Source: Lantana camara (lineage: Eukaryota > Streptophyta > Magnoliopsida > Lamiales > Verbenaceae). Taken from it: DNA of 64,000 bases. The notes under the pieces were generated by a model, which saw only the letters and a program-made list of their open reading frames with translations, was not told where the DNA came from and ran no database searches. Location of the stretch: NCBI GenBank assembly GCA_037501455.1, contig CM074865.1, positions 2,243,001 through 2,307,000 of the forward strand. Reading direction: 5' to 3'. The translations under genes and the position numbers were made by a program. Below are positions 12,194 through 23,641 of the stretch, piece by piece. Numbering within the stretch: position 1 is the stretch's first letter; each line of letters opens with the position of its first letter.

Positions 12194-13540
12194 CACTACA
12201 AGAGAACTGTCAATTTCCGACGGAAATTTCCGACGGAATCAAGTCCGTCGGAAAATAATACGGTATTCCGACGGAATTTGTTCAAAAATATAAAAATAAA
12301 AATAAATATTTTCAGACGGAAATTTCGTCGGAAACATTTCCAACGGACAATTCCGTCGGTAATTCCGTCGGAAAATATAAAAATATAAAAATAAAAATAA
12401 AAATAAATATTTTCCGACGAAATACCGACGGTTTTCCGACGGAATTTGTTGGAAAATATAAAAACAAAAATAAATATTTTCCGACGGAAATTCCGTCGGT
12501 AATCCGTCGGAAACTATAAAAATATAAAGATATAAAAATAAAAATAAATATTTTCCGACGGAAATTCCGTCGGTAATCCGTCGGAAAATAAAAAAATATG
12601 AAAATAAAAATAAATATTTTCCGACGGAAATTCCGTCGGTAATCCGTCGGAAACTATAAAAATATAAAAATAAATATAAATATTTCCGACGGAAATTCCG
12701 TCGGTAATCCGTCGGAAACTATTAAATTTAATTAAATAAATTTTTTTCTAATTACTAATTTTATTTTTAAATGTACAAATATCTTATAATGTAACTTATA
12801 ATTAATATATTAATTTTAGAAAAAATTCTTATTATCATACTCTATATATTTTCAATAGATCGGAGAACTCTTAATTCTAATGCGTTTTATTTTCATTTGA
12901 ATAAGTACTTTTAAAAAATTCCAATAAATATGATTATATTTAATTCATATAATTATATATTTAAAATTTTATATTTTAAATTAATAACAAATCGTATTTA
13001 AATAATTATTTGAAATAAGTATATAAATATATTTAAAGACAAAATATTAACAATAAGCAAGTTAGCCAAGTTGGTAAGGGGGTCACCATTCTCTCTTGGA
13101 GACCCGAGTTTGAATCCCCGCGAGCGCAATAATCGTGGGAATTAATTCTCGCATTGGGTTGGCTCGTCGAGCTTAAGCTCGGCTCGTGGCTCGTCTGAGG
13201 TGTTGATGTGGCTTGTTTCGGGGGTGGTTCGGGTCTCACAAATGATTTTTTTATTTTTTTTAGATTATTTACTTTTATTCTATTTTCCGACGGATTGTCC
13301 GTCGGAAAATATATTTTCCGTCGGAAAGTCGTTTATTATTTTTAACATTTCGTTAAAATTTCCATCGGTAATCCGTCGGAAATGTTTCCGACGGATAATT
13401 CCGTCGGTAATCCGTCGGTAAATTTTTCCGAGGACTAGTTATGCGACAACAATCATTCGTCGGAAATTCGTCGGTATTTGATGTTTCCGACGGATTTCCG
13501 ACGGACAGCGCTGTCGGAATTCCGTTGTTTTCTTGTGGTG
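12194..13540. mobile_element. Non-autonomous CACTA element
   Basis: The element begins CACTACAAGAGAACTG and ends, in reverse, CACCACAAGAAAACAA. It is flanked on both sides by CCT (12191-12193 and 13541-13543), the 3-bp target duplication expected for CACTA. The subterminal regions are dense arrays of TTCCGACGGA and its complement in both orientations (about 12212-12720 on the left, 13285-13525 on the right), the likely transposase-binding repeats. There is no transposase frame. A SINE lies inside. Confidence 0.9.
13053..13260 (+). mobile_element. tRNA-derived SINE nested in the CACTA element
   Basis: A-box TTAGCCAAGTTGG (13062-13074) and B-box GAGTTTGAATCCC (13106-13118) are followed by a body and a T-rich 3' end (13244-13262). 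The order and spacing are those of a tRNA-derived SINE, and the body resembles Au-type plant SINEs. The limits are approximate because no target duplication was found. Confidence 0.65.
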
Positions 13541-14751
13541 CCTTGATTAATTGTTTGCTTTTTTAAGGTTTTTTTCATGTTCAGTGTGTAAGTTTTTGTT
13601 ACCTCGATAATTTGTTTTAGTTATTTCCACATCAAGGTTATAAATTGTATGTGTTTTCATATTTCATACCTCGGTGAAGCTCCCACTTCATCATCCTTGC
13701 AATTTCTGCATTGTATTCCTTACATTGTTTTTGATACTGATCTTGTGCAGTTGTTGCAAGCGTCATACCATGGCATGAATATGTTTTCTACCAAATCAAC
13801 CTTTACTTTGAAGTAATAGTGTTGGTTCTGTGAATATTAGTGGAGTTTGTATTTCATTTTGAAAGTTATACCAAATTTATGTTAATTAAATAATCAATTG
13901 TCTCAAAACATATGGGATCATATATCGGCTTGCCTATATATAGAATGTCCAATGCATAATCACATTAATTGACAACTGAACTTATATTACATATTTCAAT
14001 TATATTCACCTTCACAATCATGGGGATGTAGTAAAGCTTTTAATAGCCAACGGTCATTGCGAACCTGCTTTTCCCATTCCTCGGCATTTGTCACAGCAAT
14101 GGATACAACAATCACGGGCTCTCTTCATGCAACAATTGTGCATATACTAAAACATGTTGAGAGTCAAAAGAATATTTGAAGCAAGGCCACACATTGATTC
14201 CATCAATTTTCTATAGCACCAACTTATCACTGCCACTCTCAATCTACAAAATGCATCAGAGAACTAACAATTCAGAACACACTGGAATGTTGTACAGGTA
14301 CAAGGAAAGAGTGATTAGCTAATATAAACCGAAAACAAGAAAAACACGAGAAAACGGCTTACCAGCGAAATGGCGTAGTTTTACACAAAAAGGAAAGAGA
14401 AAATCAAAAAAATAACAAATGCAATTATAGAAACAAACCAGCATTTACAACATGGCTCGCTAGCAAAGTCTTGGGATCAGCTATCCTCAACTCTTGAGTG
14501 AAAAACAAAGCTCGGGAATGTGGTGGTTATATCCCTGTTTATGGAAGAAACATAAATCAAACTATAAAGATATTGATGTTTAAGAAAAAAAAATGAAGAA
14601 TAGATAATATTGCCATTATCACTCCCAAGTTCCAACGCATAACAAAGACGGACAAAGTTTTATAGTAACATATACAGTAAATACCAATTCCAATCTCAGA
14701 AAAGAAACAAAGACGTAAGGATTTTTTAGGAAGATTTGCAAAGTAAAGTAC

Positions 14752-14940
14752 CGCTACAAATGCTCTTCGAAGTTGTGCACTTAATCCAGTGGCCCAAGGC
14801 CTAACAGTAGCAACTTTACCAATTTCAAGAAACAAGAATCCAATTACTAAAAACAGAAGTAATAGAGGCCCACCAATGGCTCCGGACAACACGAGCTTAC
14901 GACTTCTTCCAGAATCCTTATTAGATGGAAAAATGAGGCA
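14752..14940 (-). pseudogene. LRR receptor-kinase exon fragment captured by Helitron A
   Basis: On the minus strand this exon encodes a single membrane segment (SGAIGGPLLLLFLVIGFLF) followed by the juxtamembrane block VRPWATGLSAQLRRAFVA. It ends at a GT donor (14751-14750). From memory of the family, a block of the form VRPW.TGLSGQL.KAFV precedes the kinase-like domain in MRH1/MDIS1-interacting LRR receptor-like kinases. Neither the LRR ectodomain nor a convincing kinase domain is seen nearby. Short stretches at 13640-13770 and 14020-14220 may be further broken exons but cannot be assigned. The fragment lies within the limits of Helitron A, which suggests capture and transport. Confidence 0.6.
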
Positions 14941-15016
14941 GAATGCAAAGAATTTTATTCACGACTTCATGTATTGCAAGACAAGAGAAAAAATGTGTGA
15001 TTTTGTTGATAGACAT

Positions 15017-15297
15017 AGTAAAACAAATTTAATTTTCATTACGGCCAACATTGAGTGAAGGGAATTAAACAGCAACATTTAGTGTACATTAAAAGAGAAT
15101 AGGAAGAGTTAGAGAAGGGGAATAGTTGGTTCTTAAATTAAATATAATTAAGTTAATATATTGGAGTAAAAATATTAATTAATTTAATTGACATAAGATT
15201 AACATAATTGATTAAGATTGGATTATCATAGTAAAACAAATTTAATTTTCATTACAGCCAACATTAAGTGAATGGAATTAAACAACAACTTTTAGTG
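15017..15297. repeat. Helitron A subterminal tandem repeats, left of the gypsy insertion
   Basis: A unit of about 213 bp (around agtaaaacaaatttaatttt) is present once and begins again at about 15229. It is cut by the gypsy element at 15297 and resumes at 27934 with the expected next bases (tagtgtacattaaaaga). Confidence 0.75.
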
Positions 15298-16155
15298 TGA
15301 TGAGGCCTAAAATCACTCTCGAATCAGAGTCGTCCACGTGTCAGCATGCCGCTGACTAAATCCCAGACGCTCGCCTTGAAGGGCTCGTGGGCCTTCCCAG
15401 CCCACTCATTTGCAAGCTAGAATAGACCGTCAAGCCTCGGACGACTATTTGGGTGAAAGTCCAGAGTCGACGAGTCTGACGCTCGCTTCTCGGCCCTCAC
15501 GGTTACCCTTCACAGGGAAGCACCTACATGGGGGCCCCATGTTGACGCTCGGGATCTTGCCGCTCAAGGGTCATCTATCGTGGGGAGGCCATCCATACCC
15601 TCTTCGAGTGTCACCAATGCTCGTACATGACCATGCTCCGCTGCGTTGTATCTGATCCTCGGCAGAGGGAATCTTAGGCCCATCCCCCGCGTCACCCTCG
15701 TCAACAACGTCTGACACAAAGGTACTGTGCACCGTGCACCTAACACGCCGTCTCCTTTTCTGGAATGTCATTCTCACCCCACCAAAGGCTGCCGCGTGTT
15801 AGGGCAACACAGGTTTGGGACCACATGGTCAATTTACCCATTTACCCCCATCCCTAACATATAAATAGGGGAGAACACCTGCTCTCTCCCCCAAGTCATC
15901 TTCTTCACAGAAAATACCACGTAATTGAACTGGGCATCATTTTCCTCTGCATCTTCATCTTCTCCGAAGCTTCATACATCCCACCATTTTCTGCACCCTT
16001 GCTGCATGATCTCTTGGTGTTATCCTAGCTGGAAGAACCCACGCATAAAAGGAAACCCAGTTCCTGAGGCTCTTACGCCTGTGATGGTCTTCCCTTCTTT
16101 AAACAAATCTCAAAGTGTTGTTGCATTTTAGGAAACCCACTTTCCTGCACCATCA
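15298..16155 (+). repeat. 5' LTR of the Tat element
   Basis: 858 bp, TG...CA ends, TATA box at 15859-15866. Nearly identical to 27076-27933. The differences seen are mostly C/T changes. Confidence 0.92.
15859..15866 (+). promoter_or_regulatory. LTR promoter TATA box
   Basis: TATAAATA followed by gggga and a pyrimidine-rich start region; repeated at 27638-27645 in the 3' LTR. It should drive the genomic RNA of the retrotransposon. Confidence 0.7.
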
Positions 16156-16159
16156 TTTT

Positions 16160-16177
16160 TGGCGCCGTCTGTGGGAA
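16160..16177 (+). other. Primer-binding site of the Tat element
   Basis: TGGCGCCGTCTGTGGGAA begins five bases after the 5' LTR. TGGCGCCG- primer sites are common in plant Ty3/gypsy elements of the Tat group. I did not match it to a particular tRNA. Confidence 0.65.
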
Positions 16178-16255
16178 ACCATTACCACCATCTTCGGTAT
16201 TACCAGTTTCTTCCTTCAAAAGCTAGTTGAAAAGTGACACCAAAAGTCTTTAATC

Positions 16256-18268
16256 ATGGTAACTGCGACGAGATCTGGAGCAGTCGGAGAGAAGGGCACT
16301 CTTCCCCCTGTTAACGAAGAGAATGCGGAGAACAACGTCCCCGTCGGAGGAGTAAACACCCCCGCTGTCGGAAGTGGAGACAGGGATGCAGAGACGGCGG
16401 GTGCAGCTCTCCCACCAGGAGGGAATGCTGTAGGAGGACCCAGTACCGTTATTCCTCCTGTAGCTCACACCACCCATGCAACCTTCCCCTACCCAGGCAT
16501 GTATCCCACGGCCACGCCTCCCCCGGGGTACCCTTTTATGCAACCTGGATTGATGCCCTGGATGATGCCGGTGATCTAACCTTATCAAGTGGGGACCCTG
16601 AATCTCCCCACGTCGTTACCAAGAGAAATACAAGGGGTGGAGATGCCCCAAGTTACAACCCAGCAACTTCAGGCGCTGTATGCGCAGTGCGAGAGCCAGG
16701 CCGTCCAGAATGCCTGGGAGCATTTCATGGCAGCGTATTTCCCCTCGCAGGCTAGCGCTCGTCTGGCCCCACCTCTTGGCGGGCTCCCGGCGCATCCCTT
16801 GACGATGGCCCAAAATGCGCTAAGGGCACAACAACCTCCCCCACCACCGAATCAAGAAAATGAAGCCCCACCGAGGGTCCAGCAAGAACGACCCGTTGCA
16901 GGAGAAGAAAGGGCCCCTCGAAATGAGGCGGCCGGAGATAATGAAGAGGTCCAATCGAGGGCCACAAGGAGGGCAAACCGCAGAAATGTTGGTGACCCTC
17001 AGCTGGCTGCTGTACAAGACCAAATTCGAGGGCTCCAGAACGTGGTAGAGCAGCTCTCTCGAGCGCGGTCTCACGTCTCCCGCGAGGGGGGCGAGAGGTC
17101 CAAGGCCAGAGACGCTCGCCGACCACGTAGCCCCATTTCCCGCCGAAGGAGAGAAGCCAGCTATGAAGATCCCGACGAGCGAGACTACAGGATCATGGCG
17201 GGTGATTCCCCTCTCGTAGAAGAGGTTCTGATGACCCGGGCGGGGAAGGGTAAAATTCCCTCGTCTGTCAACAGGTATGACGGAACCACTGATCCAGCCG
17301 AGCATCTGGACCATTTTGTGCACCTAATGCACCTGTATGACCATCCGAACAACTACTGGGCCAAGGTGTTTGTCACTTCCCTCACCGGAATGGCCCAAGA
17401 ATGGTATAAAAAGCTCCCCCCGCGCTCAATACGAGGGTACTATGACCTGACGGATGCTTTCGTCAGCCACTTCAACTGGCTGAAGGCACCGGCTCCGGCT
17501 GCGACCACTCTTTATAGCCTGGTCCAAGGGCCGAACGAGACTCTCAGATCCTTCATGGGGAGGTTCAATAAATAAATTTTGTTGGTGGAAAAGCCCTCTA
17601 TGGACTTTTTAAGGCACGTTCTATTTGGAGCCATCAACATGAAGCATTACGTCAGCAAGGAGTTTGTGGAAGAAGTGGCCAAGAAGAAGCCGCGCTCGTT
17701 GATGGAAATTAGGGAGATTGTCGACTCTTTCTTTACCCTCGAAGATATGTATCTTGCGAGGGATCAGAAGATGGCGAATGCCCCTCGCCCCAGTAAAGCC
17801 TATGAGGACAGGGGAGATTCAACCAGGGGCCGCCGCCGCAGCCCCATTCCCGCTCGGAGGAACGCCTCTCCTCCTCGAAAATTCGAGCGAGTCCCTCTCA
17901 ACCGCCCTATAGCTGAAGTGTATGCTATGGCGGACAAAAAACTGTTCAAAAGGCCGTCGAAACTAAGGGAAACCGAGGCCCAGAAGCGCTCAGGAAAATA
18001 TTGCGCTTTCCACAAGCAGAAAGGGCACGATACCAACGAGTGCCGGCAGCTTGAGAGTGAAATTCAGAGGCTGATCGCCGGAGGGCATCTCAAAGAGTTC
18101 GTTAAGGTGTTGGAACGTTATGACGAGCATTGCGCAGAGCGAGCACGCGCCAGGGGGAGGAGCCGTTCACGCTCACGGAGCCCCGACACCATCACTCCGA
18201 GCCCAGTGACCGTGGAAAAGGGAAGGCATTGGATATGGAAAATCAGCCCTTTGCGGTCATTCACATGA
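16256..18268 (+). pseudogene. gag of the Tat element, two in-frame stops
   Basis: One reading frame runs across three open stretches (16256-16579, 16589-17575, 17579-18268), separated only by TAA codons at 16577-16579 and 17573-17575, so a single gag was broken by point changes. The product has a Pro/Gly-rich N-terminus, a basic Arg-rich middle (codons near 17050-17160), the retrotransposon gag domain (around VNRYDGTTDPAEHLDHFV to AQEWYKKLP, 17270-17430) and a zinc-knuckle-like C-X2-H-X4-H-X4-C (KYCAFHKQKGHDTNEC, near 17998-18045). Gag forms the virus-like particle that packages the RNA. The frame then runs out at 18268 in an Arg/Ser-rich tail while pol continues in another frame from about 18220, so either a small indel or a programmed shift joins them. 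Confidence 0.85.
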
Positions 18269-21200
18269 TCGCGGGAGGACCCTCAGGAGGCGATTCCAAT
18301 GCTTCTCGCCGTCGCCATGTTCGGAGCTATAACCAAAGAGCATCGCTCCCTAGCCCTGTGCTCTCCGTGGACAGCTCGTCGCGCTCGAAGGAGGATGATG
18401 TCATAGGGTTTACTGAGAAAGATCTTGAGCATATTGTAACACCCCATGGGATAGGAAAAACCTCTGACTGTCCCATGGTGGTTAGTTTAGACATTCATAA
18501 CCACACTGTAAAGAGGGTTTTATTTGATAGTGGAAGCTCGGTGAACGTTCTCCCGTACTCAACGTTTCAACAAATGAATATAACAAACATCCCCCTCGAA
18601 CCTCTCAGAACTGCCCTCGTAGGGTTTGGAGGTTCCGAGATCGTCCCTCGCGGACAGATTCGCTTGGCCACCTCCTTTGGTCGCGCCCCACAGCGAAAAA
18701 CTTTGAGCGTCCTCTACACCATCGTTGAGGTGGATCTTCCTTACAATATCATCATCGGGCGCCCAGCCCTCGTGGATTTCAAGGCCGTAATTTCCACATA
18801 TCACCAGAAGGTCAAATTCCCAACCCCCGAGGGTACCGGAGAAATTCTGTGTAACATCAAAGAAGCTTGGGAATGTTATATACTTTCGCTCCGAAGCCAC
18901 AAGCCCAAGCAGTCCATTCAACCTGGGTCTACTAAGAAGTCCGTTGACTTCCCCGAATTAGACGAAGACGGCCCCGAGCGCAAAAGAGTCAAGCTGTACC
19001 GGAAGAAGAATAAAAAGAGGACCCCTGGAGATGTTCAGTGTTCAGAGAATAGGCCACCGGGGGCCGTCGAGGGTTCTTCTTCAGAAGACGAGGGTGATGA
19101 GCCCAAGGGTATGCTCACCGGGAAAAAACGAGCGCTAGAGGCGCCGAGGCCGGAGATTCGGATTGAGCCCACCGAGGAGTTTTTGACCGTTGAACTGGAG
19201 CCTGGGAACCCGGATAAAACCACCCAGATTGGCTCGGGCCTGGATGGGCCCTCGCAAGTGTTGATGATCGACTTTCTGCGGGAGAACTTAGACGTTTTTG
19301 CGTGGAAAGCTTCTGATCTCACTGGAATAGATCCGAGCGTCATTGTCCACAGACTGAACGTGGATCCAACCTTCAAGCCCATCAAACAGAAGAAGAGGGA
19401 CGTTCATGGCTTTAGGAAACGGGTTATCGAAGAGGAGGTTAGTAAGTTGCTTGATGCTCAATACATCGAGGAAATCTTGTACCCCGAATGGCTTTGCAAT
19501 GTGGTGCTCGTCCCAAAGAGCGCCAATAAATGGCGTATGTGCAACGACTTCACGGATCTCAACAAAGCGTGTCCCAAAGACCATTACCCACTACCGAGGA
19601 TCGATCAGTTAGTAGATTCTACAGCCGGGTGTGAACTCATGAGTATGATGGACGCCTTTCAGGGATATTATCAAATCTTTATGGCGCCCGAGGATCGCCC
19701 CAAAACTTCGTTTATTGTGCATTTGGGTGTCTACTGTTTCAAAGTCATGCCATTTGGGCTCAAAAACGCGGGAGCGACCTATCAGCGCCTCGTCAATAGA
19801 ATGTTCGAGCGCGAAATTGGAAAATCTATGGAGGTATATGTTGACGACATGATAGTCAAGAGTGAGCGCCAACGCTCCCATCTGGAAGATCTCAAGCAGA
19901 CTTTCGAAATCCTTCGTCGCTACGGAATGAAGTTGAACCCATCAAAATGCACCTTTGGTGTTCGAGGCGGTAAATTTCTGGGATACATGGTCAGTCAACG
20001 TGGCATAGAGGCAAACCCCGAGAAGATTAAAGCAATCCTGGACATACCCTCCCCTCGGAATCTGAGAGAGGTCCAGGTGCTTGTGGGTAAGATCATTTCA
20101 CTATATAGGTTCATCTCCCGCTCAGCGGACCGGAATCTACCCTTCTTTAAAATTTTGTGCAACGCTCGCAACTTTACCTGGAACGAGGATTGCGAAAAGG
20201 CCCTGCAGAACATGAAACAGTACCTTTCGAGCGCGCCTTTGTTGACCAAGCCAAACCCGGGGGAGAACTTATTTGTCTATTTATCAGTTTCTTTGGAAGC
20301 CACGAGCGCAGTCCTCGTAGCTATCCGCGAGCGTAAGCATATGCCAGTGTATTACCTGAGCAAGACTCTACAGGGAGCAGAGAAAAGGTACATGGAAATT
20401 GAGAAATTTGCCTTTGCGCTCGTTAACGCATCCCGAAGGTTGAGGCCATATTTTCAGGCTCACTCCATCACAGTGCTCACAGATCAACCACTCAAACAAG
20501 TGCTATCTAAGCCAGATGTTTCGGGAAGGTTAATTAAATGGGCGATTGAGCTCAGTCAGTTTGATATCTCCTTCGAGCCCCGTACGGCCATACAGGCTCA
20601 GGCAGTGGCCGATTTGTTGGTTGAGCGTTTCAATCTGGAGACTGTGCCATCGGCGGATGAGGGTTTATGGCTTTTGCACACGGATGGCTCCTCGACCTCA
20701 CAGGGGGGAGGAGCCGGGGTGACCCTCAGGGATCCCCTTGGGGCAGAAGTCGACTACGCAATCAAGCTGGCGTTTCAAGTCACCAACAACGAAGCTGAGT
20801 ATGAGGCCCTCATCCAAGGGCTCAGGATTGCGCTCTAAAATGGGGCCACTCGTGTCATAGCATACGTTGATTCGCAGTTGATCGCGAGTCAAATTGATGG
20901 TAGTTATGAGGCTCGAGAAGCCACCATGTCACAGTACCTGTCGAGCGCCAAGGAGGAGATAGCCAAATTCAAGGAATTCCATCTTTTGCAAGTTCCGAGG
21001 GCAGAAAACGAACATGCTGACGCTCTTTCGAAGTTTGCCTCCGCCTTGGACGGCCACAGTGAACGCGCTGTTACATTTCTGAGAACGGAGGAACCATTGA
21101 TAAGTAAAAGTGAACATTCGAAAGAAGTGCACATGATTGACCCCTCCGAGCCTTGTTGGCTTGACGAAATTGTCAGATTCCTCCGGGATGGAATCAGCCC

Positions 21201-22386
21201 GAGCGACAAAGTTGAGGCTCGGAAAATCAAAAGCAAGGCCCCTCGATTCTCATTGGATGCCGAGGGTCGATTATTCAAGCGATCCTTCCTGGGCCCACCA
21301 TTGAGATGTTTGAGACCCTCGCAGGCTAAAGAAGTTTTAGAGCATGTACACAGTGGAAGTTGTGGGAACCACTCGGGCGGACGAATCTTGGCTAAGAAAA
21401 TCTTAAGGAGTGGGTTCTATTGGCCCTCGGTATTGCAAGATGCCATTCGATATTCCAAGAAATGTCCCAAGTGTCAGTTCCATTCCAACACTCCTCAGTT
21501 GCCGGCAGCTCAAATGATTCCTATTGATGTTTCATGGCCTTTTGATCAATGGGGCATTGATATCGTGGGACCTCTCCCAATGGCGGTCGGGCAAAAGAAG
21601 TTCGTAATACTTGTTGTGGATTATTTCACCAAATGGGCTGAGGCAGAAGCTGTCGCTAAGATAACGTTCAAGGTTGTGAGGGATTTCATTTGGAAAAATA
21701 TCATCTGCAGATACGGCATCCCGAGGGTGCTCATCTCGGATAACGGTTCACAGTTTATCGCTGCTGACACGCGAGATTGGTGCTATGAACTAGGGATCGA
21801 ACAACGATTCACTTCCGTGGGTCACCCTCAAGCTAATGGTCAAGCTGAAGTGACCAACCGAACCATACTCCAGCATCTGAAAACGATGCTCGAGAGTAAG
21901 AAGGGAGAATGGGCTGAAGAACTCCAGGGAGCTTTGTGGGCGTACCGTACTACTCCGCGAGCGGCAACGGGGGAAACCCCTTATTCCCTCGTGTATGGCT
22001 CAGAGGCCATGATACCTACGGAAATTGCTCAAGAATCCGCACGCGTTGCCTATTTCGAGCCTGCCACCAACGAGGCCAATCGGGCGCTCGAGTTAGATTT
22101 GCTGGATGAGAAGAGGAACGCTGCTTGGGCACGCATCCACAAATACAAAGCAACCGTTGCTCTCCATTACAATAAACGTGTTAAGGAAAGGACCTTCCAG
22201 CTAGGGGACTTGGTCCTCAAAAAAGTTGAAGTCTTCAAACACGTAGGTAAGTTGGACCCCAATTGGGAAGGCCCCTTCAAAGTCATCCAGGTACGAGCAA
22301 ACAATACCTACCTATTGGAAACTTTGCAAGGCGAGCGGCTCCCTAGGCCATGGAATGCATGTAACCTTAGAAGGTTCTACGTATAA
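18130..22386 (+). pseudogene. pol of the Tat element (PR, RT, RNase H, second RNase H, integrase), one in-frame stop
   Basis: The frame is open 18130-20838 and, after one TAA (20836-20838), continues in the same frame to 22386. Domains in order: aspartic protease with DSGSS (Asp at 18526); reverse transcriptase with YVDD at 19837-19848; connection RNase H (around EKFAFALVNASRRLRPYF); a second archaeal-type RNase H (HTDGSSTSQGGG near 20678, NNEAEYEAL near 20785, DSQL near 20869), which is the domain hit by the stop; integrase with an H-H-C-C finger (HSGSCGNHSGG... CPKCQ, 21350-21475) and the D,D,E core (GIDIVGP, SDNGSQF, QANGQAEV). The 3' end is followed by non-coding sequence. The stop separates RT from integrase. 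Confidence 0.9.
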
Positions 22387-23641
22387 ACATCATCTTCTTT
22401 GTAAATTGCCCGTCTGCGGCATTGAGTGCTTCCCTTCGACGGAAAGCGTGTTGTAATCATTTCCAAAAATGCATCTATATAACAGTAAGTATTTAATTCT
22501 TTGTTTTTATTATTTACTTGCTTTCCTATTTGATCTAATGATTCGAGCGTCAAGGGGCCTACTCCGTGTCGAGCATCCTCCACGTCGAAAAGCCTACGCG
22601 AAACTTCAATCGTTCCAAAGCTACCCTGTCCAGGTGTTGATAACCATCCACCTATAACAGTTTGAACGGTTTGTAATATAAAGTCCTAAAAGTGAGCGTG
22701 TCGAACAACGGGGAGCGCAATGCTCAGTCATAGCCAGCTGAGTGCTAACCACTCCAGCTCGTGCTCGCAAAAACCCGAATGGCCCTCAACTTATTGAGTT
22801 AAAACATACTCATAAAATAATGGATTTTAACTGTCCCTTCATGTGTTTCTCGAAACAACGCTAACCCCAGGGTTACGCTCGCTTTAATATCCTACTTAGC
22901 AGGTCCTGCTGTTGATCTCTACAGTATATACAATCTAATGAAGCCAGGGAACCTCCATAAGGATCGCCCTCGTGCCCATATTTGCATCTCCCAATATTAC
23001 CGTCATAAGCCAATTCTTGGCTAAGGGTTTCCTAAGTCTGGATTCGAGACTTCATTTCAAAAGCGGCCAGGAAACCCTCACACGGGGCGCCCTCGCGCCT
23101 ATGGATCCCTCAAAGATGTACTTAATCCAAATTCAAACCCCCCTTACGAATGTGGCCAGGGAACCCTCTTAAGGGTCACCCTCGCGCCTGTATTTCCTCG
23201 AAGGATTTCTAAGTCCAAGTTCAAGGTTCATTTCCACTATGACCAGGGAACCCTCCTAAGGGTCACCCTCGCGCCTATATTTGCAAAAGGCCAATTGCCT
23301 AACGTCGTGGGCTTCCAAGCTTAATACGCCTGGTGATGAGCGTCAGGGGACCATCGTAAAAGACGCCCCTGCATGCTTACACTACCATCGCAAGCGTTCC
23401 AAACAGAAGACAGTAATATAGAAATGGCGAGCGTAACAAAACAGCATCATTCACCATTCAAAAGTAAGGAAGAAAGCATTCATACATTCAAGCAGTATAA
23501 AAGAGTTTAGATATATTAAAAGAAGCGTCAAGGAGTCCAAGACATCCAAAGAAATAGCTTGAAGATTGATTACAGACAGTGATTGTTCATAAAAATGGCA
23601 AGGAATTTAAACCAAAAGGAAAGGGATCAATATAAGGAGTT
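22387..23641 (+). repeat. Tat 3' non-coding region with degenerate tandem repeats
   Basis: No gene. A motif of the form gccagggaaccct...gggtcaccctcgcgcc recurs at about 22943, 23064, 23154 and 23240, and more weakly at 23342, with spacing of about 86-121 bp. Satellite-like repeats between pol and the 3' LTR are frequent in Tat elements. Confidence 0.75.

Noticed and set aside
12200..12720. Direct-repeat array resembling a CRISPR
   Set aside because: The repeats are short, occur in both orientations with irregular spacing, and lie at the end of a CACTA element in a plant genome.
16256..16579. A separate small gene before gag
   Set aside because: It is in the same frame as gag and ends at a single TAA; it is the N-terminal part of gag.
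16616..17323. Long minus-strand open frames over gag
   Set aside because: They mirror the codon pattern of gag on the other strand, have no motif, and lack splice or promoter context.
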